Below are positions 26,631 through 37,550 of a stretch of 64,000 nucleotides of DNA, in pieces. The translations under genes and the position numbers were made by a program. The stretch is from Lichenibacterium dinghuense (lineage in GTDB: Bacteria > Pseudomonadota > Alphaproteobacteria > Rhizobiales > Beijerinckiaceae): positions 3,607,501 through 3,671,500 of the forward strand of contig NZ_JAJLMN010000001.1 in the NCBI RefSeq assembly GCF_021730615.1. Reading direction: 5' to 3'. The number at the start of each line of letters is the position of its first letter. Within the stretch, counting starts at the first letter, position 1. Under the pieces are notes generated by a model. It ran no database searches, was not told the DNA's origin, and saw nothing but the letters and a program-made list of their open reading frames with translations.

Positions 26631-27325
26631 TCGAGGGCTGGCTCGGGGCGGAGGCCTTCGCGGCGCTGCGGCTGAGCCTGCTCGTGTCCACCACCGCCAC
26701 CCTGGCGAGCCTGCCGTTCGGGCTCGCGGTGGCCTACCTCCTGGCGCGGGGCCGCTTTCCCGGCCGCGCCCTGCTCGACACGCTGGTGCACCTGCCGCTC
26801 GTGCTGCCGCCGGTCGTCACCGGCTACCTGCTGCTCCTCGGCTTCGGCCGCCGCGGGCCGATCGGCGCCTGGCTGCACGACGCCTTCGGGATCACCCTCG
26901 CGTTCCGCTGGACCGGCGCGGCCCTGGCCTGCGCCGTGATGGGCTTCCCGCTGATGGTGCGGGCCATGCGGCTGTCGATCGAGGCGGTCGACCGCAGGCT
27001 GGAGGAGGCCGCCGGCACGCTCGGCGCGTCGCCGGCCGCGGTCTTCGCCCTCGTCACCCTGCCGCTCGTCCTGCCCGGCATCATCGCGGGTCTGATCCTG
27101 TCCTTCGCCCGCTCCATGGGCGAGTTCGGCGCCACCATCACCTTCGTGGCCAACATCCCCGGCGAGACGCAGACGCTGCCCTCCGCCATCTACACCTTCA
27201 CGCAGGTGCCGGGCGGCGAGGGGGACGCGCTGAAGCTCACCCTCGTGGCCGTCGCGGTGTCGACGGCGGCGCTGGCCCTGTCCGAGGCCTTGGCGCGGCG
27301 CGCGTCCCGGCGCCTGCTGGCGTGA
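26627..27325 (+). CDS. modB: Molybdate ABC transporter permease
   Basis: The 232-residue inner-membrane permease has about five membrane helices. The ABC-coupling EAA loop reads EEAAGTLGASPAAVFALVTLPL, followed by GIIAGLILSFARSMGEFGATI, typical of ModB/CysTW. Starting at the GTG at 26627 gives the family's expected N-terminus and a GTGA overlap with modA, implying translational coupling. A longer reading frame runs upstream through modA but reads unrelated text. It works with ModA and ModC. Confidence 0.93.
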   Translation: MIEGWLGAEAFAALRLSLLVSTTATLASLPFGLAVAYLLARGRFPGRALLDTLVHLPLVLPPVVTGYLLLLGFGRRGPIGAWLHDAFGITLAFRWTGAALACAVMGFPLMVRAMRLSIEAVDRRLEEAAGTLGASPAAVFALVTLPLVLPGIIAGLILSFARSMGEFGATITFVANIPGETQTLPSAIYTFTQVPGGEGDALKLTLVAVAVSTAALALSEALARRASRRLLA

Positions 27326-28449
27326 CGGCGGGCGCGGCCCTGTCGGTCGAGGTCGCCCACCGCCGCGGCGCCTTCGCGCTCGACGTGAGCTTCGCGGCCC
27401 CGGGCGGCGTCACCGCGCTGTTCGGCCGCTCGGGCGCGGGCAAGACCACGCTGGTCGACGCCATCGGCGGGCTGCTGCGGCCGGCGCGGGGGCGCATCGC
27501 GCTCGGCGACCGCGTGCTGCTCGACACGGAGCGCGGGGTCTTCGTGCCGCGCCACCGGCGCCGCATCGGCACCGTGTTCCAGGAGGGGCGGCTGTTCCCG
27601 CACCTTTCCGTGCGGCAGAACCTCCTGTTCGGGCGCTGGTTCGCGCCGAAGGGCGAGCCCGGCCCCGCGCTCGACGCCGTGGTGGACCTGCTCGGCATCG
27701 CGCCGCTGCTGGCCCGCCGGCCGGCGGGCCTGTCGGGCGGCGAGAAGCAGCGCGTCGCCATCGGCCGGGCGCTGCTGGCGAAGCCCCGCCTCCTGCTGAT
27801 GGACGAGCCATTGAGCGCGCTCGACGACGCCCGCAAGGCCGAGATCCTGCCCTACGTCGAGCGCCTGCGCGACGAGGCCGGCGTGCCCATCGTCTACGTG
27901 TCGCACTCGGTCCCCGAGGTGGCGCGGCTCGCCGACACGCTGGTGGTGCTCGACGCCGGCCGCGTCACCGCCGCGGGCCCCGCCGCCGAGGTGCTGTCGC
28001 GGCTCGACGTGGCGCCGCTCCTCGGCGCGCGCGAGGCCGGCGCGGTGCTCGACGCCCGCGTGGCCGCGCAGGACGAGCGCTTCGGCCTCACCACGCTCGA
28101 CACCCGCGCCGGCGCGCTGCGCGTGCCGCGCATCGACCTGCCCCTCGGCTCGGCGCTGCGCGTCCAGGTGCCGGCCCGCGATGTGATGCTGAGCCGCGGC
28201 GCGCCGGTCGGCACCAGCGCGCTGAACGCGCTGCCGGCCGTCGTGGCGGAGCTGCGCGACCTCGACGGCGCCGGCGCCGAGGTCCGGCTCGACTGCGGCG
28301 GCGCGGCGCTGCTGGCGCGCATCACCCGCCTGTCGCTCGCCGAGATGGCGCTGGAGCCCGGTGTGCCCGTCTTCGCCGTGGTGAAGAGCGTGGCGCTCGA
28401 CCGCTCCTCCGGCGCGGCGAGGCTCGGCCGCTACGACGGCACGGTGTGA
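27322..28449 (+). CDS. modC: Molybdate ABC transporter ATPase
   Basis: The 375-residue cytosolic ATPase has Walker A FGRSGAGKTTLVD, signature LSGGEKQRVAIGRALL, Walker B LLLMDEPLSALDD and the switch His in VSHSVPEV. A C-terminal TOBE (molybdate-binding) domain, about residues 290-365 (GTSALNALPAVVAEL), is characteristic of ModC and may give feedback inhibition. The GTG start overlaps the modB stop by four bases. It powers molybdate import, supplying molybdopterin enzymes. The fdhD gene 10 kb away fits a demand for Mo-dependent formate dehydrogenase. Confidence 0.94.
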   Translation: MTAGAALSVEVAHRRGAFALDVSFAAPGGVTALFGRSGAGKTTLVDAIGGLLRPARGRIALGDRVLLDTERGVFVPRHRRRIGTVFQEGRLFPHLSVRQNLLFGRWFAPKGEPGPALDAVVDLLGIAPLLARRPAGLSGGEKQRVAIGRALLAKPRLLLMDEPLSALDDARKAEILPYVERLRDEAGVPIVYVSHSVPEVARLADTLVVLDAGRVTAAGPAAEVLSRLDVAPLLGAREAGAVLDARVAAQDERFGLTTLDTRAGALRVPRIDLPLGSALRVQVPARDVMLSRGAPVGTSALNALPAVVAELRDLDGAGAEVRLDCGGAALLARITRLSLAEMALEPGVPVFAVVKSVALDRSSGAARLGRYDGTV

Positions 28450-28927
28450 CCGGCGTCCCGCCCGGCCCGGATCTCGACCTGCGGCAACCTGCCTCACCTG
28501 TTTCAGTCTCACGGCCTCAACTATCGTCGGCCACCTGTCGCAAATGTGAATTCGCCCTGGCGCGAGATCGACTATAAGGGTCGAGGTTGAAGTCGGTCCG
28601 TGTCGATCGTTCGACGCATCTGATCTTCGTGCCGGCACTGCCTCCTGCTATGTCCTTCATCGCTCGACCGACGTCGCGCGCGCTGGGCGGGTCTGGTCGA
28701 TCCGTCTCTGCTCGGCGATCGTGGTCTCGCGCGTCCGGCGTGCGCGATGGCGGGCCATGTTCCGAGAAGAACAGCGGCGACGGGCCGTCGATACTGTCGA
28801 GATCGACGTCCGCCCATCGCCGAACGCGCGTCGGGTCGGCCCTCGGGGGCCGAAGGCATGAGGCCGCCCCCTCGCACCGGTCAGAGCCCGGGATGTCCTC
28901 GCCTCACGACGATCGGGACATCTCACC
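28450..28927. other. Upstream region of the first flagellin gene
   Basis: No gene is supported in these 478 bases. Positions 28500-28590 are relatively AT-rich and may contain the flagellin promoter, but I see neither a clear sigma-54 (GG-N10-GC) nor a sigma-28 element. The last 97 bases contain the leader shared with the second flagellin (28831-28901). Confidence 0.5.
28831..28901 (+). promoter_or_regulatory. Conserved flagellin 5' leader, copy 1
   Basis: This stretch is largely identical to 30172-30243 upstream of the second flagellin and sits at the same distance from the ATG (-97 to -27). The core GGCATNAGGCCGCCCC, then TCGCACCGGT and CCGGGATGTCCTCG, is shared. It is either a retained duplication or an mRNA leader element, possibly a target of FlbT/FlaF-type control (inference). 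Confidence 0.55.
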
Positions 28928-29875
28928 ATGAGCTCCAGCATCCTCACCAACGCCTCCGCCATGACGGCGCTGCAGAACCTGGCCTCGACGCAGAAGTCGC
29001 TGGCCTCCACGCAGGCGCAGATCTCGTCCGGCCTCAAGGTCGCGACGGCGTCCGACAACGCGGCCTACTGGTCGATCTCCTCCACCATGAAGTCCGACAC
29101 CGGCGCGCTCTCGGCGGTGTCGGACGCGCTGAACCTCGGCAGCTCCCTGGTCAGCACCGCGTCCGCCGCCGTCACCTCGACGCTGACGCTGCTGAACAAG
29201 ATCAAGGCCGACCTCGTCACCGCCCAGCAGCCGGGCACCTCGACGGCCAGCGTGCAGACCGACATCTCGGCCCAGCAGAAGAGCCTGATCTCGATCCTGT
29301 CTTCGGCCTCGTTCAACGGCGTCAACCTGCTCGACGGGTCGTCGGGCACGTCGGCGTCCTTCGTGTCGTCCTTCACCCGCGACGCGTCGGGCAGCACCAG
29401 CGTGCAGACGCTGAGCGTGAACACCTCCGGCACCTCGGGCACGCAGATCGGCGGCACCGGCGGCATCCTCGCCGTCGCGATCAGCGGCACGATCAGCACC
29501 TCGGCCCAGGGGACCGCCGGCACCGGGGCCAGCGCCGGCGCCTACGCGGCCGGCAGCCTCCTCGCCATCGACATCACCAGCGCCACGGCGGCGGATCTCA
29601 AGGCGCTGCAGGCCGGCGTCGACCAGCTCATCTCCCAGGTGACGGGTGCCGGCACCCAGCTCGGCACGGCGTCGAGCGTCATCACCAACCAGCAGGCCTA
29701 CGTCTCGTCGCTGTCGGACGCCATCACGTCGGGGGTGGGCTCGCTGGTCGACGCCGACATGAACGTCGCCTCGACCCGCCTCCAGGCGCTGCAGACGCAG
29801 CAGCAGCTCGGCATCCAGGCCCTGTCCATCGCCAACCAGAACAGCCAGCTCATCCTCAAGCTGTTCGGCCAGTGA
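28928..29875 (+). CDS. fliC: Flagellin (copy 1)
   Basis: The 315-residue filament protein has the conserved N-terminal helix (TNASAMTALQNLASTQKSL, then SGLKVATASDNAAYWSIS). The middle domain is reduced and Ser/Thr/Gly-rich. The C-terminal helix ends NQNSQLILKLFGQ. No Cys is present, as usual for flagellins. It is exported by the flagellar type III system. The short variable domain is typical of Hyphomicrobiales. It forms a tandem pair with the gene at 30270, sharing near-identical ends and a common 5' leader. No other flagellar genes are in the window. Confidence 0.94.
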   Translation: MSSSILTNASAMTALQNLASTQKSLASTQAQISSGLKVATASDNAAYWSISSTMKSDTGALSAVSDALNLGSSLVSTASAAVTSTLTLLNKIKADLVTAQQPGTSTASVQTDISAQQKSLISILSSASFNGVNLLDGSSGTSASFVSSFTRDASGSTSVQTLSVNTSGTSGTQIGGTGGILAVAISGTISTSAQGTAGTGASAGAYAAGSLLAIDITSATAADLKALQAGVDQLISQVTGAGTQLGTASSVITNQQAYVSSLSDAITSGVGSLVDADMNVASTRLQALQTQQQLGIQALSIANQNSQLILKLFGQ

Positions 29876-29947
29876 TGTCGTGGTGGTCGCCGCGCCCTCG
29901 CTCGCGAGCGACCATATCCGTGACGCTCGCAGCGTCGGTGCTGGCAT

Positions 29948-29970
29948 CCTTCTCCCGCGAGGGGAGAAGG
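29948..29970. repeat. Dispersed palindrome of the CTTCTCCCC/GGGGAGAAG type
   Basis: CCTTCTCCC pairs with GGGAGAAGG across a 5-base loop. A similar GGGGAGAAGG palindrome occurs at 59151-59170, inside the 5' end of bcsZ. It is either a REP-like element or the terminator of the first flagellin. Confidence 0.55.
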
Positions 29971-30171
29971 GCAGAGCCTCCCAGCCGGCGACATGGGGGA
30001 CCGCGGCAGCGACAAGGGGGGGAGGACCGCCGAGAACGGGATGGTCCGATCGGCCCGCCGGCGCGGGGGCGCATCGGCTCTTCACCAGGCGTTAACGCTC
30101 GGCGCGGCGCCGGGTGGGATGCGCTCGAAATTTAGATTCTGCTCATTCTTGGGGAGCTAAACCTGTCGGGC

Positions 30172-30243
30172 GTCGGACCGGCCCAGGGGGGTCGGAGGCA
30201 TCAGGCCGCCCCGTCGCACCGGTTCCAGTCCGGGATGTCCTCG
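30172..30243 (+). promoter_or_regulatory. Conserved flagellin 5' leader, copy 2
   Basis: This is the counterpart of 28831-28901, at -98 to -27 from the second flagellin ATG. It shares the same core blocks with scattered substitutions. Confidence 0.55.
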
Positions 30244-30269
30244 TCCGTCCCTCCTCCGGATCGCCCCCG

Positions 30270-31220
30270 ATGAGCTCCAGCATCCTCACCAACACGTCGG
30301 CCATGACGGCGTTGCAGAACCTCGCCGCCACCCAGAACGCGCTCAACACCACGCAGTCGCAGATCTCGTCCGGCCTGCGCGTCGCGACGGCGTCCGACAA
30401 CGCCGCCTACTGGTCCATCTCGACCAAGCTCGATTCCGACACCGGCGCGCTGTCGGCGGTGTCGGACGCGCTGAACCTCGGCTCCTCGGTGGTGTCGACC
30501 GCCACAGCGGCCGTCACCTCGACGCTGACGCTGCTCGACAACATCAAGAACGACCTCGTCACCGCGCAGGAGCCGGGCACCTCGCTCTCGGCCGTGCAGA
30601 CCGACATCACGGCCCAGCAGCAGAGCCTCATCGCCGTGCTGTCCTCGGCCTCCTTCAACGGCGTCAACCTCGTCGACGGCTCGTCGGGCACGTCGGCCTC
30701 CTTCGTGGCCTCGTTCACCCGCAACGCGTCGGGCGCCACCAGCGTGCAGACGCTGACGGTCAACACCTCCGGCACCTCGGGCACGCAGGTGGCCGGCGCG
30801 GGCGGCATCCTGGCCGTGTCGCTCGGCGCCTTCTCGGGCTCGGGGGTGGCCGGCGCCACCGGTGCCGGTTCGAGCGCGGGCAACTACGCGCAGGGCAGCC
30901 TGCTCGCCATCAACATCACCACCGCGACGACGGGCGACCTCGCCGCGCTGCAGTCGGACGTCGACAAGATCATCACCCAGGTGACGGGCGCGGGAGCGCA
31001 GCTCGGCACCGCGTCGAGCGTCATCACCAACCAGCAGAGCTACGTGCAGTCGCTGTCGGACGCGATCACCTCGGGCGTGGGCTCGCTGGTCGACGCCGAC
31101 ATGAACGTCGCCTCGACCAAGCTCCAGGCGCTGCAGACGCAGCAGCAGCTCGGCATCCAGGCGCTGTCCATCGCCAACCAGAACAGCCAGCTCATCCTGA
31201 AGCTGTTCGGAGCCTCGTGA
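30270..31220 (+). CDS. Flagellin (copy 2)
   Basis: The 316-residue paralogue of the upstream flagellin has near-identical N-terminal (ILTNTSAMTALQNLAATQ) and C-terminal (NQNSQLILKLFGAS) helices. Differences cluster in the Ser/Gly/Thr-rich middle. The ATG at 30270 is chosen by alignment with copy 1; the frame extends 52 codons further upstream but only through the duplicated leader. Filaments of mixed flagellins are common in this order. Two hairpins follow the stop. Confidence 0.93.
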   Translation: MSSSILTNTSAMTALQNLAATQNALNTTQSQISSGLRVATASDNAAYWSISTKLDSDTGALSAVSDALNLGSSVVSTATAAVTSTLTLLDNIKNDLVTAQEPGTSLSAVQTDITAQQQSLIAVLSSASFNGVNLVDGSSGTSASFVASFTRNASGATSVQTLTVNTSGTSGTQVAGAGGILAVSLGAFSGSGVAGATGAGSSAGNYAQGSLLAINITTATTGDLAALQSDVDKIITQVTGAGAQLGTASSVITNQQSYVQSLSDAITSGVGSLVDADMNVASTKLQALQTQQQLGIQALSIANQNSQLILKLFGAS

Positions 31221-31241
31221 GCCGGGGACGGGCCGGGCGAG

Positions 31242-31258
31242 CCGGGGCGCCGCCCCGG
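31242..31258. terminator. Short GC hairpin after flagellin 2
   Basis: CCGGGGC and GCCCCGG (7-bp stem) flank a 3-base loop, 22 bases after the flagellin stop. It forms a tandem with the hairpin at 31264-31285. Confidence 0.45.
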
Positions 31259-31263
31259 ACCCC

Positions 31264-31285
31264 GCCGAAGGGCTCGCCCTTCGGC
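31264..31285. terminator. Bidirectional terminator-like hairpin between convergent genes
   Basis: GCCGAAGGG and CCCTTCGGC (9-bp stem) enclose a CTCG loop. It lies between the flagellin stop (31220) and the convergent DUF6867 gene stop (31293). There is no T-run on either strand. Confidence 0.5.
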
Positions 31286-31292
31286 ATCCCGG

Positions 31293-31645
31293 TCAGGCGC
31301 GGTGCGTCCAGTTCACCGGGCCGGCCTTGCCGAAGAGCCACGGATACTGCCGGCACATCTGTTCGGTGCGCTTGGCCCGGAACCCGTAGGCGGCTCCGAG
31401 CACCACGAAGACCAGCGACACGATGTAGTATTGCAGGGACAGCAGGTCCTCGGCGGCCAGCGCGTAGCTGAGGAAGCGCACCGCCGCGGCCATCGCCAGC
31501 AGGGCCAGCGGCAGCGTGAGGAGGGGCTTCCAGGAGCCCGCGAAGGCGCGGCCCGTCGCGATGCCGCCGAGCCCGCCCAGCACCACCGTGAAGAACACGA
31601 AGGCGCCGAGCGCCCCCGGCTCGTCCGGGTACAGCAACCCGCCCA

Positions 31646-31646
<1 letters not shown>
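31293..31646 (-). CDS. DUF6867-like small membrane protein, last gene of the liv operon
   Basis: The 117-residue protein has three hydrophobic segments (ALGAFVFFTVVLGGLGGIA, LLTLPLALLAMAAAVRF, YYIVSLVFVVLGAAYGF) and a cytosolic tail (RQYPWLFGKAGPVNW). It matches my memory of the DUF6867 family, which accompanies branched-chain amino-acid ABC transporters in alphaproteobacteria. Its ATG overlaps the livF stop by one base (TGATG), so it is translationally coupled. Its function is unknown; an accessory role in the Liv complex is an inference from position. Confidence 0.75.
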
Positions 31647-32421
<775 letters not shown>

Positions 32422-32425
<4 letters not shown>

Positions 32426-33329
32426 GCTCCGATCTCCGCTTCCACTTCGGCCACCTCGTCGTCCGCCACGCCGAGATAGGCGGCGATGACCTTGGGGTCG
32501 TCGCGCACCGCGGCGGGCTCGCCGTCGGCGATCTTGGTGCCGTAGTCGAGCACCACCACGTGGTCCGAGATGGTCATCACCACGCTCATGTCGTGCTCGA
32601 TCAGCAGCACGGAGGTGCCGTGGTGGTCGCGGATCAGGCGCAGCAGGGTGTTGAGCTCCAGCGACTCGCGCGGGTTGAGGCCCGCCGCCGGCTCGTCGAG
32701 GCACAGCAGCACGGGGTCGGTGCACATGGCGCGCACGATCTCCAGCCGCCGCTGGTCGCCGTAGGGCAGGTCGCCCGCGGGGTCGTCGGCGCGGTCGATG
32801 AGGCCGATCGTGTCGAGCCAGAACCGCGCCTTGTCGACCGCGTCCCGCTCCTTGCCGCGGTAGCCGCCGAGGCCGAGCAGCCCGCCCACGGTCATGCCGG
32901 AGGCGTGCATCAGCGCGTTGTGCTGGGCGACCAGCATGTTCTCCAGCACGGTCATGCCGGTGAACAGGCGGATGTTCTGGAACGTGCGCGCCACCTTGGC
33001 CGTGCGGGCGATCTCCTGGTCGGGCATGCGCTCGAGCAGGTACAGGTCGCCGGACGCGCCGCGCATGTGCTTCTTGCCGGAGCGCGTGAGGGACAGCACG
33101 TCCTCGGGCGCCGCGATGCCCTGGCGGGCCAGCGCCATGCGCCCCTCGGTGGGCTTGTAGAAGCCCGTGATGCAGTTGAACACGGTGGTCTTGCCGGCGC
33201 CGTTGGGGCCGATCAGCGCCGTGATGTCGCCGCGCCCCACCGTGAACGACAGGTCGTTGACGGCGACGAGGCCGCCGAACCGCATGTAGACGTGTTCGAC
33301 GACGAGCAGGGGATCGCTCTGCCAGCGCA

Positions 33330-33330
<1 letters not shown>
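32422..33330 (-). CDS. livG: Branched-chain amino-acid ABC transporter ATPase LivG
   Basis: The 302-residue ATPase has Walker A GPNGAGKTTVFNCITGFYKP (LivG hallmark after the P-loop), the Q-loop text ARTFQNIRLF, the signature-region PYGDQRRLEIVRAM in place of LSGGQ (usual for LivG), and Walker B LLCLDEPAAGLNP. The insert between Walker A and the Q-loop is longer than in E. coli LivG. The ATG overlaps the livM stop by one base. Confidence 0.94.
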
Positions 33331-34736
<1,406 letters not shown>

Positions 34737-34740
34737 GGGG

Positions 34741-35658
34741 TCAGACCTTCTCGATCTCGGGGCGGCCGAGCAGGCCCGTGGGCATGAAGATCAGGGTGAT
34801 GGCCAGGATGGAGAAGGCCGCCACGTCCTTGTAGTCGGTCGACACGTAGGTGGACCACAGCACCTCGATGAGGCCGATCAGCAGCCCGCCCAGCACCGCG
34901 CCGGGCAGCGAGCCGATGCCGCCCAGCACGGCGGCCGTGAAGGCCTTGACGCCGGGCACGAAGCCGTCCGCGAAGCTCACCACGCCGTAGTAGCTGAGGT
35001 AGAGGACGCCCGCGACCGCGGCGAGCGCCGCGCCGATCACGAAGGTGAGCGAGATGGTGCGGTCGACGTCGATGCCCAGCAGGGAGGCCATCTTGCGGTC
35101 CTGCTCGCAGGCGCGCTGGGCGCGGCCGAGCGGGGTGCGCTGCACGAGGTACCAGAAGGCCGCCATCAGCACCGTCGTCGAGACCATGATGACGATCTGC
35201 TTGTAGGACAGGGTGACGTCGTAGGAGCCGCCCGAGGTCAGCGCGATGGTCTTCTCGAACATCGGCGGGATGGTCTTGTTGCGCGGCCCCTGGATCACCT
35301 GGACCATGTTGGACAGGAAGATCGACATGCCGATCGCCGAGATCAGCGGCGCCAGGCGGAAGGAGCCGCGCAGGGGCCGGTAGGCCACGCGCTCGATCGC
35401 CCAGTTCCACAGCGCGGTGATCGCCATGGCGCCGATCAGCACGATCACGAAGGCGACCGCCACGTTGGCGACCCCGAGGATCTGGGTCAGGATCAGGAAC
35501 AGGATCAGGGCCACGAAGGCGGACAGCATGAACACGTCGCCGTGGGCGAAGTTCACCATCCCGATGATGCCGAACACCATCGTGTAGCCGATGGCGATGA
35601 GCCCGTAGATGGACCCCAGCGTCACGCCGTTGATCATCGCTTGGAGGAAGATGTCCAT
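34741..35658 (-). CDS. livH: Branched-chain amino-acid ABC transporter permease LivH
   Basis: The 305-residue permease has eight or so membrane helices. The family start reads [20 protein letters not shown] and the core reads [21 protein letters not shown], with the coupling loop [19 protein letters not shown]. The start at 35658 follows the family; an ATG four codons upstream (35670) is possible. It is the first gene of livH-livM-livG-livF-DUF6867. No binding-protein gene (livJ/livK type) lies next to it, so LivK must be encoded elsewhere. Confidence 0.92.
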   Translation of the reverse strand: MDIFLQAMINGVTLGSIYGLIAIGYTMVFGIIGMVNFAHGDVFMLSAFVALILFLILTQILGVANVAVAFVIVLIGAMAITALWNWAIERVAYRPLRGSFRLAPLISAIGMSIFLSNMVQVIQGPRNKTIPPMFEKTIALTSGGSYDVTLSYKQIVIMVSTTVLMAAFWYLVQRTPLGRAQRACEQDRKMASLLGIDVDRTISLTFVIGAALAAVAGVLYLSYYGVVSFADGFVPGVKAFTAAVLGGIGSLPGAVLGGLLIGLIEVLWSTYVSTDYKDVAAFSILAITLIFMPTGLLGRPEIEKV

Positions 35659-35822
35659 GTGTGGCGGCATACCCTTCGGCGCATCGGCTCTGCGCGGACG
35701 ATGTCGGGAAGCTAGCAAGCCGCATGCCGGGTGGATGTCACCGGCCTGCCACAGTTCCGCCCCCAAACGTCTTCCTCCGGGGCGGGTGACCTCGGCCCGA
35801 CCCGGCGCGGCGAGGCTAGTGC

Positions 35823-37550
35823 CTAGCTCTTGAGCATGTCAATCGGCGCGGGATCGGACGCCGCATCCGCGCGGCGCCACGCCGCCAGCGCGTCGGCGAC
35901 GAGGCCGCCCCGCTCGGACTCGGGCGTCAGGGGCAGCAGGGCGCCGAGCCGTTCGGCGAAGAGCAGCCGCGCTTCCGCGGCGCGCGGCCGCCCCGCCGCC
36001 ATGCGCGGGGCGCCGCGGAACAGGCGGCCGCGGAGGGACCGCGCCGCCATGGCCTTCGACGGCGGCGGGACGAGCTGGAACCACAGCGTCCCGTAGATCG
36101 CCCCCGCCACGAGCGCCTCGACCGAGTTGAAGAAGGTGAGCGGGTCGTAGTTCATCTCGTTGTTGATGTTCGCCATCGTCATCAGGAAGAAGTTCAGCGG
36201 CGTGAAATAGGCGGCCCAGCTCGACCGCACGCCGAGGGCCCCCACGAGCAGGAAGGGGAACAGCACCGCGGCCAGGAAGCGGAACCCCGACAGAAGCGGC
36301 AGCACGTAGAAGCCGACCCCGAGTGCGCAGACGGCCGTCAGCACCGTCGAGAGGGCGAAGCGCAGGCCGTTCGCGACCGGCGAGGGCCGCGACGCGAAGA
36401 GGCAGCAGATGATGCCGGTGATGAGCACGAAGTCGGAGCCGCTCGGCCAGCGGGTGGTGACCCAGATCGCGGAAGCGGAGCCCATGCCGAACGCCGCCCG
36501 GAGCGCCCCGAGCCCGGCCGCGCCCAGGTCGCGGTCGACCGCGCGCGAGACGGGGTGGGCGTGTTCCGGCTCCTGGTCGCGGCGCAGGATGCCGAGGCCG
36601 CCCCGCGCCCGCCGGGCCGCGCGCACCGGCGCCGGGCGCGCCGCCCACGGGGCCCAGAGCGGGCGTCCCCGCGCGTCGCGCGGCAGGCGCTCCGTCACCC
36701 GCGGGCGGAGATACTCGACCTCCGCAGCGACGCCGGGGGCCGGCGGGGCTTCGGCCCGCGCGGCCGCGTCCATCACGCAGTCGACGAGGCCCAGCACGGC
36801 GCCGCGCAGCAGCGGCTTGCGGGGCCGGATCCAAGGGGCCTCGGTGGCGCCGTTCTCGATCTCCGTGTCGAACTTGGCGAGCCGCGGCAGGAAGCGCGCG
36901 ACCTCGTCCGGGCCGCCCTCGCCGCGCAGCAGACGCGCGGCGGCGCCGAGCCCGTCGTCGAGCCAGGAGCGCAGCGACGCGCGCAGGGACGCGGCCTCGT
37001 TGGACGGGAACAGCAGCAGCACCGTGAGGGTGAAGAGCGTCACCCCCAGCACCACGGCGGAGCCGCGCGACAGCGCCGTGGCGAAGGCCTTGTCGGGCTC
37101 GCCGAAGCTGTCGAAGGCGACGATCAGCGCCGTGTAGCCCGACAGCGCCGCGGCGTAGCTCTGCTGGTCCTTGAGCAGGCAGGACGCGAAGGTGCAGAGC
37201 GCCAGCCACGCCGTGTGGGCCAGGAGGTAGCTCCACCAGCCCTGCGGGAACAGCGCGATCAGGGTCACGCCCATCACGGTGCCGACCGCCGTGCCGACCA
37301 CGCGGTTGAGCCCCTTCAGCAGCCCCTGGGCGCGGGACGCCTGGGCGGTGATCAGCACCGTGGAGCCGGCCCAGTAGGGCGCGTCGAGCTTGAACCACAT
37401 CGCGAGCCACAGCGCGACGAGGGCGCAGAGCGCGGCATGGAGCGCGTAGGCCCAGTCGCTCCAGCCGAGCAGGTGGGGCGCGACCGCGGCCCGCACCCGG
37501 GCCCAGACCCGGCGAGGGCTCGCCGGGGCGTCCCCGCCGAGAGCCGTCAC
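35823..37550 (-). CDS. FUSC/AaeB-type aromatic acid efflux-like membrane protein
   Basis: The 575-residue protein has two sets of hydrophobic helices (about residues 35-185 and 355-480) separated by a cytosolic region, the FUSC (fusaric acid resistance/AaeB) layout. Typical text includes YWAGSTVLITAQASRAQGLL, then LNRVVGTAVGTVMGV, and FFNSVEALVAGAIYG in the second half. The central loop is very Arg/Pro/Ala-rich. Such proteins are inner-membrane pumps that normally work with AaeA-like adaptors; none is present here. Its GTG overlaps the fdhD stop by four bases, so it is coupled to fdhD. Confidence 0.83.
   Translation of the reverse strand: MTALGGDAPASPRRVWARVRAAVAPHLLGWSDWAYALHAALCALVALWLAMWFKLDAPYWAGSTVLITAQASRAQGLLKGLNRVVGTAVGTVMGVTLIALFPQGWWSYLLAHTAWLALCTFASCLLKDQQSYAAALSGYTALIVAFDSFGEPDKAFATALSRGSAVVLGVTLFTLTVLLLFPSNEAASLRASLRSWLDDGLGAAARLLRGEGGPDEVARFLPRLAKFDTEIENGATEAPWIRPRKPLLRGAVLGLVDCVMDAAARAEAPPAPGVAAEVEYLRPRVTERLPRDARGRPLWAPWAARPAPVRAARRARGGLGILRRDQEPEHAHPVSRAVDRDLGAAGLGALRAAFGMGSASAIWVTTRWPSGSDFVLITGIICCLFASRPSPVANGLRFALSTVLTAVCALGVGFYVLPLLSGFRFLAAVLFPFLLVGALGVRSSWAAYFTPLNFFLMTMANINNEMNYDPLTFFNSVEALVAGAIYGTLWFQLVPPPSKAMAARSLRGRLFRGAPRMAAGRPRAAEARLLFAERLGALLPLTPESERGGLVADALAAWRRADAASDPAPIDMLKS

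Larger units (their letters stand above)
29876..30269. other. Spacer between the two flagellin genes
   Basis: No gene is supported. The spacer contains a palindromic repeat (29948-29970), an AT-richer block around 30128-30165 that may carry the second flagellin's promoter, and the second copy of the flagellin leader. Confidence 0.55.

Noticed and set aside
28657-29058. Leftward frame overlapping the flagellin start and leader
   Set aside because: Its C-terminal part overlaps only non-coding DNA, there is no recognisable domain, and the flagellin frame on the plus strand is certain.
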